A stretch of DNA of 40,141 nucleotides, taken from an uncultured Clostridia bacterium (GTDB lineage: Bacteria > Bacillota > Clostridia > Oscillospirales > CAG-272). The notes beneath the pieces are model-generated. The model was not told the origin of the DNA and ran no database searches. It saw only the letters and a program-made list of their open reading frames with translations. Position numbers and translations under genes: made by a program. The DNA lies in NCBI GenBank assembly GCA_947632135.1, contig CANRNZ010000005.1:1-40141 (forward strand), written 5' to 3'. Of this stretch, positions 25,262-32,308 are shown piece by piece (position 1 is the first letter of the stretch; each line of letters starts with the position of its first letter).

Positions 25262-25639
25262 TCATCCCTCCGTTGTGAGTTTGATAAATTCTCCTGCATA
25301 GTCACAGATGGCTGTCGGGTGAATCCCGTCTGCTATGTATGCTCGTTCAAGGTTGCTCCGCGTGAGGCTCCGCGGCAAGAGGGCTATCACTTCCAGCGCC
25401 CAATGCCACTCCCAATAGTCAAGCCTGTCCCGGCGAACATCGAGCGTGACGGCCACGCAAACGGCTGTGATGGCTCTCCCGTGTGTTCTGAGCGCGTCGT
25501 TGAAGGTATCCCGCACCTTTGTAGTTGAAAGGTCTTTCCGGGCTGCATCCAGCCGTTTTAAGAGCGAGAATTTCGCTTCCCGGCTGCCGTCTCCTCCAAG
25601 CGCCTTTATCTCTTTGGCGAGTGTCCTGTCCAGTGTCAT
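25262..25639 (-). CDS. Hypothetical protein of the small-gene block
   Basis: This 125-residue protein has GAGGAGG eight bases before the ATG at 25639. Predicted mostly helical, with an aromatic patch RLDYWEWHWALEVIALLP and a C-terminal segment ERAYIADGIHPTAICDYAGEFIKL. No family recognised. Its stop is two bases before the next start and its own start is a few bases past the previous stop, so it is translated as part of a polycistron. Confidence 0.65.
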   Translation of the reverse strand: MTLDRTLAKEIKALGGDGSREAKFSLLKRLDAARKDLSTTKVRDTFNDALRTHGRAITAVCVAVTLDVRRDRLDYWEWHWALEVIALLPRSLTRSNLERAYIADGIHPTAICDYAGEFIKLTTEG

Positions 25640-25642
25640 GCT

Positions 25643-26029
25643 TTAGTCCTCCTCTCCGTTTCCGAGGTCTGTCCTGTGCGTTGCATAGTAGCTGATAAGC
25701 GCCCGGATTCCTCCCGCGTCTATCGTAAGGTCTTTTGCCCCGCTATCCTTATGCACGAGCCTTGCGCCGTAATGCACCTCGCCATCTCTTGTTTCATAGC
25801 CGAGCATTTTTATGAGTTCCCCGGTCTTATACGGGTCATGACCTTCGCTCTCCGGCTGCGTCTGCAATCCCATGTAGCTGCTCCGGCATTTTATGATAAG
25901 GTCAATCGCCTCTGCGATTTCCTTCCGGTAGTACGCCGGGACGAGTGTGGACGTCCCGGCGATATACCTGTAATTACAGTCGTCAAGCTCAATCGCCAGC
26001 TCATTTATAATCTTGTCGTAATTAACCAT
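25643..26029 (-). CDS. Hypothetical protein of the small-gene block
   Basis: A 128-residue protein (MVNYDKIINELAIELDDCNYRYIAG...). The N-terminal half is helical. The C-terminal half (TRDGEVHYGARLVHKDSGAKDLTIDAGGIRALISYYATH) alternates strands and a helix. GGAGGGGCAGC precedes the ATG at 26029. No family recognised. It ends three bases before the next gene. Confidence 0.65.
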   Translation of the reverse strand: MVNYDKIINELAIELDDCNYRYIAGTSTLVPAYYRKEIAEAIDLIIKCRSSYMGLQTQPESEGHDPYKTGELIKMLGYETRDGEVHYGARLVHKDSGAKDLTIDAGGIRALISYYATHRTDLGNGEED

Positions 26030-26041
26030 GCTGCCCCTCCT

Positions 26042-26356
26042 CTAACAATAGACCGGGTCTTTTCCTCTCTCCGTCGTCTCTCCTCTAAAACAGTGTCCCA
26101 TGTATTCCCATACGCCTTTATTCCAGCCTCCTTGCAGACACTTGAATGTGGCGTATGTCGCTCGCCATTTTCCGGTTTCAGGGTCCTCCCGGTGCGAATA
26201 AGGCTCACCAAGCTGTGCGCATCCGAGCCTCATGCAGGCGGGCGGGAGGCAGTCCATCGCCTCCATCACCACATCCGCGTCAACAAGGTCTCCGATCTTT
26301 GCTCTGTCGTAGCTGAAATTGTCCTCGGTAAAGACTTCTCTGCCGTTATAGGTCAT
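26042..26356 (-). CDS. Cysteine-containing hypothetical protein
   Basis: This 104-residue protein contains six cysteines spread as CLPPAC, GC, KC, HC and a C-terminal C. A few could bind metal, but there is no regular zinc-finger spacing. The segment LGEPYSHREDPETGKWRATYATFKCLQGGWNKGVWEYMGHCF is rich in aromatic residues. Its ATG overlaps the end of the upstream gene by four bases (ATGA-type), showing translational coupling. Function unknown. Confidence 0.65.
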   Translation of the reverse strand: MTYNGREVFTEDNFSYDRAKIGDLVDADVVMEAMDCLPPACMRLGCAQLGEPYSHREDPETGKWRATYATFKCLQGGWNKGVWEYMGHCFRGETTERGKDPVYC

Positions 26357-26796
26357 TGTGCATCCTCTTTTCTCATAATTGTAATGTGCGCCTTTGTAAT
26401 GCCTCTGTTTAGGCGTTCATCGTTTACTACCTCCTCCGCAGTAAAGCCGAGAGACATTAACGCATCAGTTGTATCTCCGGTGTAGCCATATTCGTGATTT
26501 TCAAGTTCCGCGAGGAACATTTCATAGATAAATCCTTCGCCGGTTTTGTCTGCGTCGATGGCGGCTTGCATCTCCGCATCGTGCCTCTCTACCGTATCGT
26601 GCAGGAGCTTGCGGTCTTTTTTCTGGATAAAACTGCCCGCTACTGGCAACCTTAGAATTTTGTCGAGGTCCGTCTCCGGGTCGAGGCCCCAATTTCGCAT
26701 CATTTCATTGAACTGTTTATCGCTAAATGCAGCCCCAATCGGCAAAGCATCGAACTCCTCTTGCTGGCGCTGCCGCAGCTCCGTGTATCTGTTCAT
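26353..26796 (-). CDS. Conserved mobile-element protein, MNRYTELRQRQQEEF family
   Basis: This 147-residue protein starts MNRYTELRQRQQEEFDALPIGAAFSDKQFNEMM. I recognise that opening from many Clostridia conjugative elements and phages, without a known function. The central part is helical; the C-terminal part includes a short Y-G-Y-TGDTTDALMSLGFTAEEV motif that looks UBA-like. The start at 26796 follows AAAGGAG; the 22 extra residues in the ORF track overlap the upstream gene and the ribosome site. It overlaps the next gene by four bases. Confidence 0.75.
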   Translation of the reverse strand: MNRYTELRQRQQEEFDALPIGAAFSDKQFNEMMRNWGLDPETDLDKILRLPVAGSFIQKKDRKLLHDTVERHDAEMQAAIDADKTGEGFIYEMFLAELENHEYGYTGDTTDALMSLGFTAEEVVNDERLNRGITKAHITIMRKEDAQ

Positions 26797-26809
26797 GTGT
26801 ATTCTCCTT

Positions 26810-27535
26810 TCAGCATCCGTACTTTCCGAGCGTGACTTCCTGCGCGGTTGCGATGATTTCATTCAGCTCCGCGCTGCCGTCCACGCGAATTGTCCAGTGT
26901 CTATTATGCGCCGTCTTAAAGTCTCCGGCGTAGTGGCGGAGCAGGTGCAGCAGGCCGGGGTCGAACTCGTCTACCCATAGCGAGAAGGTAGGGTATTCCT
27001 GACCTTCTTCCTTTTCGACCTTGTAGTAGTGCTGCCACACTGCTTCTCTCCGGGCCGTCAGCTCCGGGTCAAATGAGAACTCGTCCCCGTAGTAATAGCC
27101 GTCCGGCCCTTGGCAGCTCCTCGTTGAAGGGAACACCCGGTATCCACCAAGGTCTGGCAAGACCTTAATGGCATCAAAGTCTGCTCCGAGACTGTTAACA
27201 AAGTGGAGAATTTCTGTCTCCGTATACTCAAAATGTACGTTTTTCTCGACGGAACCGTTCCCAGCGCCCGGAAGCCGGACGCGGTGCTTATTGCAGTCGT
27301 CATTATCTCTGTCATTGGTAATGTAGTAGCAGTAATCAACAAATCCCGTGTACCTCCACTTGTAGACCGAGGTGCTGTTCTTTGTCCTCTCCGAGCCGAG
27401 GATTTCGAGATAGACCGCCCTCCCATCCTTGAGGTGGAACGCCGTCCGAATACGGCAGTTGCCGATGGTGGCCTTGCTGATGTCCGCTTCGCTCCATCCT
27501 GCGCCCTCAAAATAAAGTGTCTTGACCTGTTTCAT
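26810..27535 (-). CDS. Hypothetical protein with repeated beta-rich domain
   Basis: This 241-residue protein opens MKQVKTLYFEGAGWSEADISKATIGNCRIRTAFHLKDGRAVYLEI, a beta-rich stretch. A helical segment with FVNSLGADFDAIKVLPDLGGY follows, then a C-terminal part ending HNRHWTIRVDGSAELNEIIATAQEVTLGKYGC. Similar proteins occur beside the MNRYTEL family in mobile elements, but their role is unknown to me. AGGAGG lies eight bases before the ATG at 27535, which rules out the longer start. It belongs to the same operon as its neighbours. Confidence 0.65.
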   Translation of the reverse strand: MKQVKTLYFEGAGWSEADISKATIGNCRIRTAFHLKDGRAVYLEILGSERTKNSTSVYKWRYTGFVDYCYYITNDRDNDDCNKHRVRLPGAGNGSVEKNVHFEYTETEILHFVNSLGADFDAIKVLPDLGGYRVFPSTRSCQGPDGYYYGDEFSFDPELTARREAVWQHYYKVEKEEGQEYPTFSLWVDEFDPGLLHLLRHYAGDFKTAHNRHWTIRVDGSAELNEIIATAQEVTLGKYGC

Positions 27536-27561
27536 GTTCTCAGTCCTCCTCTGTTCTCCTT

Positions 27562-27834
27562 TCAATTCTCTACGACGAACGCGACGGTTCTGCCGCTACT
27601 ATCTGTTCCTTCCAATACCTTGCTGTCTTTCTCTCCGACTGCGGTGAGTTCATATTCTGCTGCCGCCTCAGATGTAATTGGCTCCCGGTATTCGATGAAT
27701 CCCCAAGCCTCGCGGTTGATTTCCTCGCAGAAAATCTTTCCCCCGAAAAAGTTTATGTAGCACTCCGTTCCATCCTGCCGGGGATAAGTCCCCGGCCCGA
27801 ACGGTCTTTGTGTGCTGTAATATCTATAAATCAT
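27562..27834 (-). CDS. Small conserved mobile-element protein (MIYRYYSTQRPFGPGTYP)
   Basis: This 90-residue protein begins MIYRYYSTQRPFGPGTYPR, an N-terminus shared by the small defence-neutral proteins seen in Clostridia integrative elements (YodL-like class). It continues with an aromatic GGKIFCEEINREAWGFIEYREPIT segment. A very good ribosome site, AAAGGAGGTACAGGT, precedes the ATG at 27834. No catalytic motif is visible. The exact family name and function are uncertain. Confidence 0.65.
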   Translation of the reverse strand: MIYRYYSTQRPFGPGTYPRQDGTECYINFFGGKIFCEEINREAWGFIEYREPITSEAAAEYELTAVGEKDSKVLEGTDSSGRTVAFVVEN

Positions 27835-27875
27835 ACCTGTACCTCCTTTATGTAATATCCGTAGACGAAACGGCT

Positions 27876-28346
27876 CTAACTTTTCTTTTCCCACCGTTCT
27901 TTGTCAGCTTTTCTTGTGTTTTCTGAAACGGTTATCCACTGACAGTTTTCCGGGAAATACCCTTTACTGCTGTCTATTCTGTCTATGGTTAATGTATCAG
28001 AATAACCATTTGACAATGCCCATTCTCTAAATGCAGAAAAATCATTAACCCATTCATCACATATTCCAATGCCTTTTCCACCGTAATATTTATAAAATCT
28101 GTGATTTGGATTCAAGCAACGCTTTTTCATAGATTGCCATATACTGTATAGGCGCGTGTATCTTCCGGCGTGTTTTTTCTTGTGGCACCCGCAAGAAACC
28201 GTCCGCCCTCTTTGCAAGTCATATCCATAGCAAATAATCTCATTCCCACAGTCGCATTTACATATCCATTTTAAGCTGTTTCCTGTTTTGAAATATTTAA
28301 TTGCTGTAAGTTTTCCAAATTTCATTCCAGTTAAGTCTTTAATCAT
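27876..28346 (-). CDS. HNH/AP2-type phage DNA-binding protein
   Basis: This 156-residue protein has an N-terminal zinc-ribbon-like part with CKCDCGNEIICYGYDLQRGRTVSCGCHKKKH (four or more cysteines). The C-terminal half has RLYSIWQSMKKRCLNPNHRFYKYYGGKGIGICDEW, then TIDRIDSSKGYFPENCQWIT. The last parts match the family of phage proteins related to HNH homing endonucleases with an AP2-like DNA-binding region. The HNH catalytic triad is incomplete, so it may bind DNA without cutting. A lower-GC style than its neighbours and a separate ribosome site (GGGAGGAAAA) suggest independent arrival. It is inserted between block genes without disrupting them. Confidence 0.75.
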   Translation of the reverse strand: MIKDLTGMKFGKLTAIKYFKTGNSLKWICKCDCGNEIICYGYDLQRGRTVSCGCHKKKHAGRYTRLYSIWQSMKKRCLNPNHRFYKYYGGKGIGICDEWVNDFSAFREWALSNGYSDTLTIDRIDSSKGYFPENCQWITVSENTRKADKERWEKKS

Positions 28347-28388
28347 TTTTCCTCCCGTGCCTCGTAACCTCCGGGGCGGGTTGTGGTT

Positions 28389-28841
28389 TCAGATGGCGTA
28401 TTTCTCTTTGATTGCCTTTAAGTCTGCTGCAACACGCTGCGCGTCCGATTCGGTTCCCTCAACCTCTACAACAGCTTCCTCAAGGAGCTTCGCTGTGTAA
28501 TACAGCGCTACGGTCTGCAAGAACTTCTTTCCGCAGAATCGAATATCTTTGAGGTAGCTCTGCGCCGCGCTGTTAAACGAACAGTAGCCCTCTCCGTAGA
28601 CGTTCGTGATTCCCTCGTCGTAAATCGTGTTGAAAACCTGCTCCGCGTCGAGAAGGAAGTTTCTCGCCTCCTCGCTGCGTTCGTCGTACCATGAATTTAC
28701 GAATCCCCATTGGTCATTCGAGCAATATTTGATATTCTTGAGCGCTTTCTGCTTCTTGATGCTGAGGGCCTTGATGCTTTCTACTCCGAATACCGTTCTG
28801 AGGTTCGGCATTCCGATGATTTCTCTATAATTCGTGTTCAT
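28389..28841 (-). CDS. Hypothetical protein next to parS
   Basis: This 150-residue protein starts MNTNYREIIGMPNLRTVFGVESIKAL at 28841, with GGAGAAAGGAAACG upstream. It is mostly helical with several tyrosines and phenylalanines (CSNDQWGFVNSWYDERSEEARNFLLDAEQVFNTIYDEG) and an acidic C-terminal helix. No family recognised. The ORF track extends it by 32 residues, but that part is the translated parS site (MFHVKH) and should be dropped. It is the second gene of the unit driven by the consensus promoter at 29702-29730. Confidence 0.7.
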   Translation of the reverse strand: MNTNYREIIGMPNLRTVFGVESIKALSIKKQKALKNIKYCSNDQWGFVNSWYDERSEEARNFLLDAEQVFNTIYDEGITNVYGEGYCSFNSAAQSYLKDIRFCGKKFLQTVALYYTAKLLEEAVVEVEGTESDAQRVAADLKAIKEKYAI

Positions 28842-28899
28842 ATCGTTTCCTTTCTCCCCGTGTGGCCGGTAGGACAGCCGTTCTGTTTTGGGGCGTTTG

Positions 28900-28915
28900 T
28901 GTTTCACGTGGAACA
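28900..28915. promoter_or_regulatory. parS: parS site (Spo0J/ParB binding)
   Basis: TGTTTCACGTGGAACA on the plus strand is TGTTCCACGTGAAACA on the other, identical to the classic Bacillus subtilis parS sequence. It sits in the 112-bp gap between two prophage genes, not in a coding region. The chance of a 16-base exact match in 40 kb is very small. Confidence 0.9.
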
Positions 28916-28953
28916 TTTTTGCCCCGTTTTGCGTCATTCGATGGTAAAAAAAT

Positions 28954-29652
28954 TTAGTCCTTCAATCTTGCCAGCCTTTCTAATAGTGCGTCGTACTTTT
29001 CTTTGGCCCTCTTGGCGCTGCGGTGGTCACTGACTGCATTTTTGAACGCTGCGCTTTCTGTTTCCTCGGCGGCCGATACGATGCGCTCCGCCGTTTCCTT
29101 AACTTCGTTGCTGAGGGCTGCCACTCTCTCAAGAACAAGTGCGATAACCGCGTCTGTGTCTTCGATATTCAGCGTCCTCTGCCGGAGTGAAGAAACTGAA
29201 CGGGAGTGGTTTTCCTTTTCTCTCTCGAGTGCGTCTCTGATGTCTCTCTCGTCGAGTTCTTTCAATTTGAGCTTTTTCTCGAGGGCTGCCGTCTGCTTTT
29301 CAGCCTCCTCTACTTTCTTTTCTGCGGCCTCCACCCGCTGTTTCATCGAACAGGCCCAGTCGTTTTCGATGTTCTCCTCTGCCAAATCGAAGCAACCCTC
29401 AAAAGCCGTTGCGATGTAGCTGTCTTTTCCGAGGCTTTCAACAATTTTCTTAATCTGTTCCAATGCCTTGCGCTCCTGCTCTTTTGTTGCCGGAGTGTTT
29501 TCAACAACAAGTTCAACACTTGTGATTGTACCATTGCCGTGTCTGTAAACCTCTTTGAAGTCCCTCCGAGCTTGCGCCTCTGTCGAAGCTACGAATCTGT
29601 CTGTGCCTGTTGTGCCGTTTTCTCTCTGGAATGTGATTTCGTAAGTGTTCAT
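28954..29652 (-). CDS. Coiled-coil protein, first gene of the accessory unit
   Basis: This 232-residue protein starts MNTYEITFQRENGTTGTDRFVASTEAQARRDFKEVYRHGNGTITSVELV, a small beta-alpha N-terminal domain. A long heptad-rich coiled coil follows from about residue 95 to 165 (KQRVEAAEKKVEEAEKQTAALEKKLKLKELDERDI), and the C-terminal part is helical. AGGAGG before the ATG at 29652 decides the start; the longer ORF runs through the promoter. It is transcribed first from a perfect sigma-A promoter. A structural or scaffolding role is possible; no enzyme motif is seen. Confidence 0.75.
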   Translation of the reverse strand: MNTYEITFQRENGTTGTDRFVASTEAQARRDFKEVYRHGNGTITSVELVVENTPATKEQERKALEQIKKIVESLGKDSYIATAFEGCFDLAEENIENDWACSMKQRVEAAEKKVEEAEKQTAALEKKLKLKELDERDIRDALEREKENHSRSVSSLRQRTLNIEDTDAVIALVLERVAALSNEVKETAERIVSAAEETESAAFKNAVSDHRSAKRAKEKYDALLERLARLKD

Positions 29653-29701
29653 AATGTAACCTCCTGTGACCCGTTTTGGGGTGCTGCTTTGTTTTAGTCT
29701 C

Positions 29702-29730
29702 ATTATAGTCCCTTTTAGGGGCATTGTCAA
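29702..29730 (-). promoter_or_regulatory. Consensus promoter of the accessory unit
   Basis: On the minus strand TTGACA (29730-29725), 17 bp, TATAAT (29707-29702): a perfect match. The spacer contains the inverted repeat CCCT-TTT-AGGG (29710-29720), a possible operator. It lies just past the late-operon terminator. Confidence 0.9.
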
Positions 29731-29789
29731 CACTTTTTCCAAAACTTTTTCAAAAAATTTTTCCAGACGCTCCTTTTTGGGGCAAAAGG

Positions 29790-29835
29790 GCAAAAAAATA
29801 AAGCCCCTCCTATGAATTTCTCCATAAGAGGGGCT
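29790..29835 (-). terminator. Terminator of the tail/lysis operon
   Basis: AGCCCCTC (29802-29809) pairs with GAGGGGCT (29828-29835), with an inner TATG/CATA extension. On the minus strand it is followed by TTATTTTTTTG. It lies 15 bases past the holin stop. Confidence 0.9.
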
Positions 29836-29849
29836 GACTGACTTGACGG

Positions 29850-30086
29850 TTATTCGTCGTCGGTGTCTGTGCCTGCGTCGGTTTCGCTGTTGTCTACCTC
29901 CGGCAGTCCGGCTACGCTCGTAAGTAACGAGAGCAGACCGGCGAGCGCCGATGCAGAAACAACCATTACCCAATTTACGTCTCCGATGACCGCGCTGGTC
30001 CCGATGGTGGCGACAGCGGTCTGCGCAACAGTTTTGATTGCGCGGATTCCTGCTGCCTTAATCCATTTCTTAAAGTTCTGTTTCAT
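29850..30086 (-). CDS. Phage holin (r1t-like)
   Basis: This 78-residue protein has a basic N-terminus (MKQNFKKWIKAAGIRAIKTVAQT), two hydrophobic segments (about 19-40 and 42-62, ending LAGLLSLLTSVAGLP) and an acidic tail. This is the layout of the lactococcal phage r1t holin family, which opens the membrane at a set time so the endolysin can reach the wall. The start at 30086 follows AGGAGGAACGAAAA; the longer ORF overlaps the endolysin gene. It directly follows the amidase gene. Confidence 0.88.
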   Translation of the reverse strand: MKQNFKKWIKAAGIRAIKTVAQTAVATIGTSAVIGDVNWVMVVSASALAGLLSLLTSVAGLPEVDNSETDAGTDTDDE

Positions 30087-30099
30087 TTTTCGTTCCTCC

Positions 30100-31347
30100 T
30101 CATGCCTTTGTGAAAGTACCTGCATCGACCCAACCATAAACGGTGCAACCGCTCCCGGTATGGATGAGGTGATACGGGTGTTTGCTCTTTCCAAGCTGAT
30201 AAATTTGTGTGATTTTTGCCTGTCCGCCTTTGCACGACACTCCGCTCGCCGCGTTCGCGCTGCTATAATGCATCGAGCCGGAATAATTCACAATGTCCCC
30301 GACAGCGGGTGTCCACGGTGCTGCTGACTGCGTTGCTTTCTTGACTACCGCGAGGGCCGAAACTTTAATTGGGCTGCAAATTGCATTACCGCCGTCCTCG
30401 CTCTTGTCAATGACGGCTCTGTCGCCTTTCACTTCCCGAACATACCAATTCTTTGCCTTTACCCAAGAAGGAATCGCGGCCCCGGAATAATATGTCGTTC
30501 CGACAATCTTCACGAGGTCGCCCACCTCGACGCTTCCTGTGGCGCTCTGGCCAGTCGAAATAGCCGTCAGGGTATTCTCGTCTACCCAACCATAAACACC
30601 GCTCACATAGGCTCCTGCGTCGTTCACAGCGCGGCAGTGGTACGGGTGCTTCCCGTTGTAGGTCTGCGTGATTTTCGCCTTGCCGCCCTTTACAGACGAG
30701 CCGGAAGTGGCATTTGAGCTTGAATAGTGTGTCCCTCCTGCAAAATTAACAATATCGCCAACTTTGAATTTGAGGGACGTGCTACCCGTTCCTGTGTCCG
30801 GCGTTGTCGTACTCGCGCCAAGTCGTTTGTTGACCTCTGCGGCGATTTCCCCGTGTCGCTCATAAAGATATGTTCCGGGGCAAGACTTGTTTGCATAGTC
30901 CCTGTGAACAGTCATATTGCAGCCGTTCAAATGGTTCATGCGGGTGTTCTTGTCGGTAGACCACACCAGCTTTTTGATTCCGTTGCGCTTGCAGATGTCC
31001 GTTACCAAATCGAGCATAGCGGCGTATGCTTTTGCTGTTACCGCGTATGGCTCCGTGGTGTCGCTGGCTACTTCAATAGTGATTGCTCGGTGGTCGTTAG
31101 ATGCCGAGGAAGTACACCAAGAACGGTTTTTCTCCTCGACGTACATTCCGATTTTACCGTCATAGCCTACACCGTAATTGGACGATGCCTGTCTTGACGT
31201 CGGTGCGAAAACTTCGCCCAGCGTCTGGACGGAGCATTGACCGACGACACAGTGGATTGTGATCGTGTCGATAGCGTGGTTTCTCTGGCCGCTGTGATTC
31301 GGGCTTAATTTGGTATAAGATACCAAAGGGCTGTTTGTATAAGCCAT
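30100..31347 (-). CDS. Endolysin: N-acetylmuramoyl-L-alanine amidase with three SH3-like repeats
   Basis: This 415-residue endolysin cuts the bond between muramic acid and the stem peptide. The amidase_2 catalytic domain (about 1-170) has zinc ligands in ITIHCVVG, MTVHRDYANKSCPG and the tyrosine/glutamate positions between. Three C-terminal wall-binding repeats follow. Repeats 1 and 3 are close copies (VGDIVNFAGGTHYSSSNA..., VGDIVNYSGSMHYSSANA...); repeat 2 is divergent (VGDLVKIVGTTYYSGAAIPSW). No signal peptide, so it needs the holin encoded next to it. Its ATG overlaps the stop of the 37-residue gene upstream by one base. Confidence 0.93.
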   Translation of the reverse strand: MAYTNSPLVSYTKLSPNHSGQRNHAIDTITIHCVVGQCSVQTLGEVFAPTSRQASSNYGVGYDGKIGMYVEEKNRSWCTSSASNDHRAITIEVASDTTEPYAVTAKAYAAMLDLVTDICKRNGIKKLVWSTDKNTRMNHLNGCNMTVHRDYANKSCPGTYLYERHGEIAAEVNKRLGASTTTPDTGTGSTSLKFKVGDIVNFAGGTHYSSSNATSGSSVKGGKAKITQTYNGKHPYHCRAVNDAGAYVSGVYGWVDENTLTAISTGQSATGSVEVGDLVKIVGTTYYSGAAIPSWVKAKNWYVREVKGDRAVIDKSEDGGNAICSPIKVSALAVVKKATQSAAPWTPAVGDIVNYSGSMHYSSANAASGVSCKGGQAKITQIYQLGKSKHPYHLIHTGSGCTVYGWVDAGTFTKA

Positions 31348-31460
31348 TATTCATCCTCTCCTTTGTTGTTTGAAAGTTCTTCGAGCGTCGCTTCGCTGAC
31401 TACTTCATCTTCCGTCAGCTCGATTCCGTCAAGTGTTTTCTTTTCATCTGTCGGTGCCAT
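31347..31460 (-). CDS. Very small acidic protein before the endolysin
   Basis: A 37-residue reading frame (MAPTDEKKTLDGIELTEDEVVSEATLEELSNNKGEDE) not in the ORF track. GGAGG lies nine bases before its ATG and its TAA shares a base with the endolysin ATG (TAATG), so it is probably translated and couples the two genes. It is strongly acidic and has no cysteine or membrane segment. Such mini-proteins are common in phage lysis modules; function unknown. Confidence 0.7.
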   Translation of the reverse strand: MAPTDEKKTLDGIELTEDEVVSEATLEELSNNKGEDE

Positions 31461-31480
31461 AGAATATACCTCCGTTTCTG

Positions 31481-31882
31481 TTATTCAAGAAAATCATGCT
31501 CTTTCAAGCATTCGGCATATACCCTTTCGATGTTCGATATTGCCATTACCGCACGGTTGTTTTTGTAGTCCGGGTGCTTATCGCAGTATCTTCTGTAGGT
31601 ATCAATATCGCTGTTGATTTGGTCGAATGCTTCTTTGCTGTGTCTGACCTTGTGCCGGATTTCGTCAGAAAAACTTAAAATACGTATTCTGGCGTTGGTC
31701 GCACGGTCCTCTTTGATTTCGTTTCTCAGCGTATCAAGCTCCTCACGAACTTCCCCGATTGCATTCATGATGGTTTTGTGCTTTCCTGACTTTTCGTCAT
31801 GCCTCGTAATAAGGTACTGCAAAAAGGTAAGCAAAGCTCCGCCGCCAAAAACGCTGAGTATAATGGTTATCGTCTGTTCCAT
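31481..31882 (-). CDS. Membrane-anchored coiled-coil phage protein
   Basis: This 133-residue protein has one N-terminal membrane segment (ITIILSVFGGGALLTFLQYLI, about 4-25), then charged helices with a coiled coil (VREELDTLRNEIKEDRATNARIRILSFSDEIRHK) and a C-terminal helix. The layout resembles XhlA/BhlA-type accessory lysis proteins found beside holins, but similarity is only in architecture. It lies between the chitin-binding-like protein and the lysis genes in the same operon, three bases from its upstream neighbour. Confidence 0.75.
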   Translation of the reverse strand: MEQTITIILSVFGGGALLTFLQYLITRHDEKSGKHKTIMNAIGEVREELDTLRNEIKEDRATNARIRILSFSDEIRHKVRHSKEAFDQINSDIDTYRRYCDKHPDYKNNRAVMAISNIERVYAECLKEHDFLE

Positions 31883-31885
31883 CGG

Positions 31886-32305
31886 CTATACTTCTCTCCA
31901 TCCCTGCGGATAGTCTTTTGGAGACCACACATTGTTGTCAATGGTGGATTCATATACCGGGCCGTCCGCGTCGGGGTAGTGTACCTTGTCTCCGGTCATA
32001 TAGCCGTTGGTGCTTTCGGGCTGCTCCCAAACCGGGATTACCTCCGGTTCCGGGTTGAGAACTTTCGCAAAGAGTGATGTGGCCGTGTCCGGTGTCCAAT
32101 CCGGTTGCGAAAAATGCGGCTGCAAGACCTTGTAAAGCGTTCCGCCGTAACGCACCCGGTCTCCCGTCTGATAGGATTTATTTTCGCCGCTCCACGCAGG
32201 GAACAGCTCTGTATATCCTACCGCCTCATCGTCCGCAATATGGTCTGTTGCAAGGTTCTCAATCTTGGCCCGCAGCTCCCGCGCTCTTTCGATGATGTCG
32301 CTCAT
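31886..32305 (-). CDS. Phage protein with two CBM5/12-like (chitin-binding) modules
   Basis: This 139-residue protein has a short helical N-terminus and two carbohydrate-binding-type modules. The first reads W-SGENKSYQTGDRVRYGGTLYKVLQPHFSQPDWTPD (about 38-72). The second reads W-x8-YMTGDKVHY...YESTIDNNVWSPKDYPQGW (about 92-137). Both have the Y-x-x-GD-x-V-x-Y and W-x-P hallmarks of ChtBD3/CBM5/12. Likely role: a small tail or lysis-associated protein that touches cell-wall or surface glycans. GGAGGGATAACCC precedes the ATG at 32305. Confidence 0.8.
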   Translation of the reverse strand: MSDIIERARELRAKIENLATDHIADDEAVGYTELFPAWSGENKSYQTGDRVRYGGTLYKVLQPHFSQPDWTPDTATSLFAKVLNPEPEVIPVWEQPESTNGYMTGDKVHYPDADGPVYESTIDNNVWSPKDYPQGWREV

Positions 32306-32308
32306 GGG

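Noticed and set aside
28842-28937. N-terminal extension MFHVKH of the 28389 gene
   Set aside because: These residues come from translation of the parS site and precede a proper ribosome site for the shorter start.
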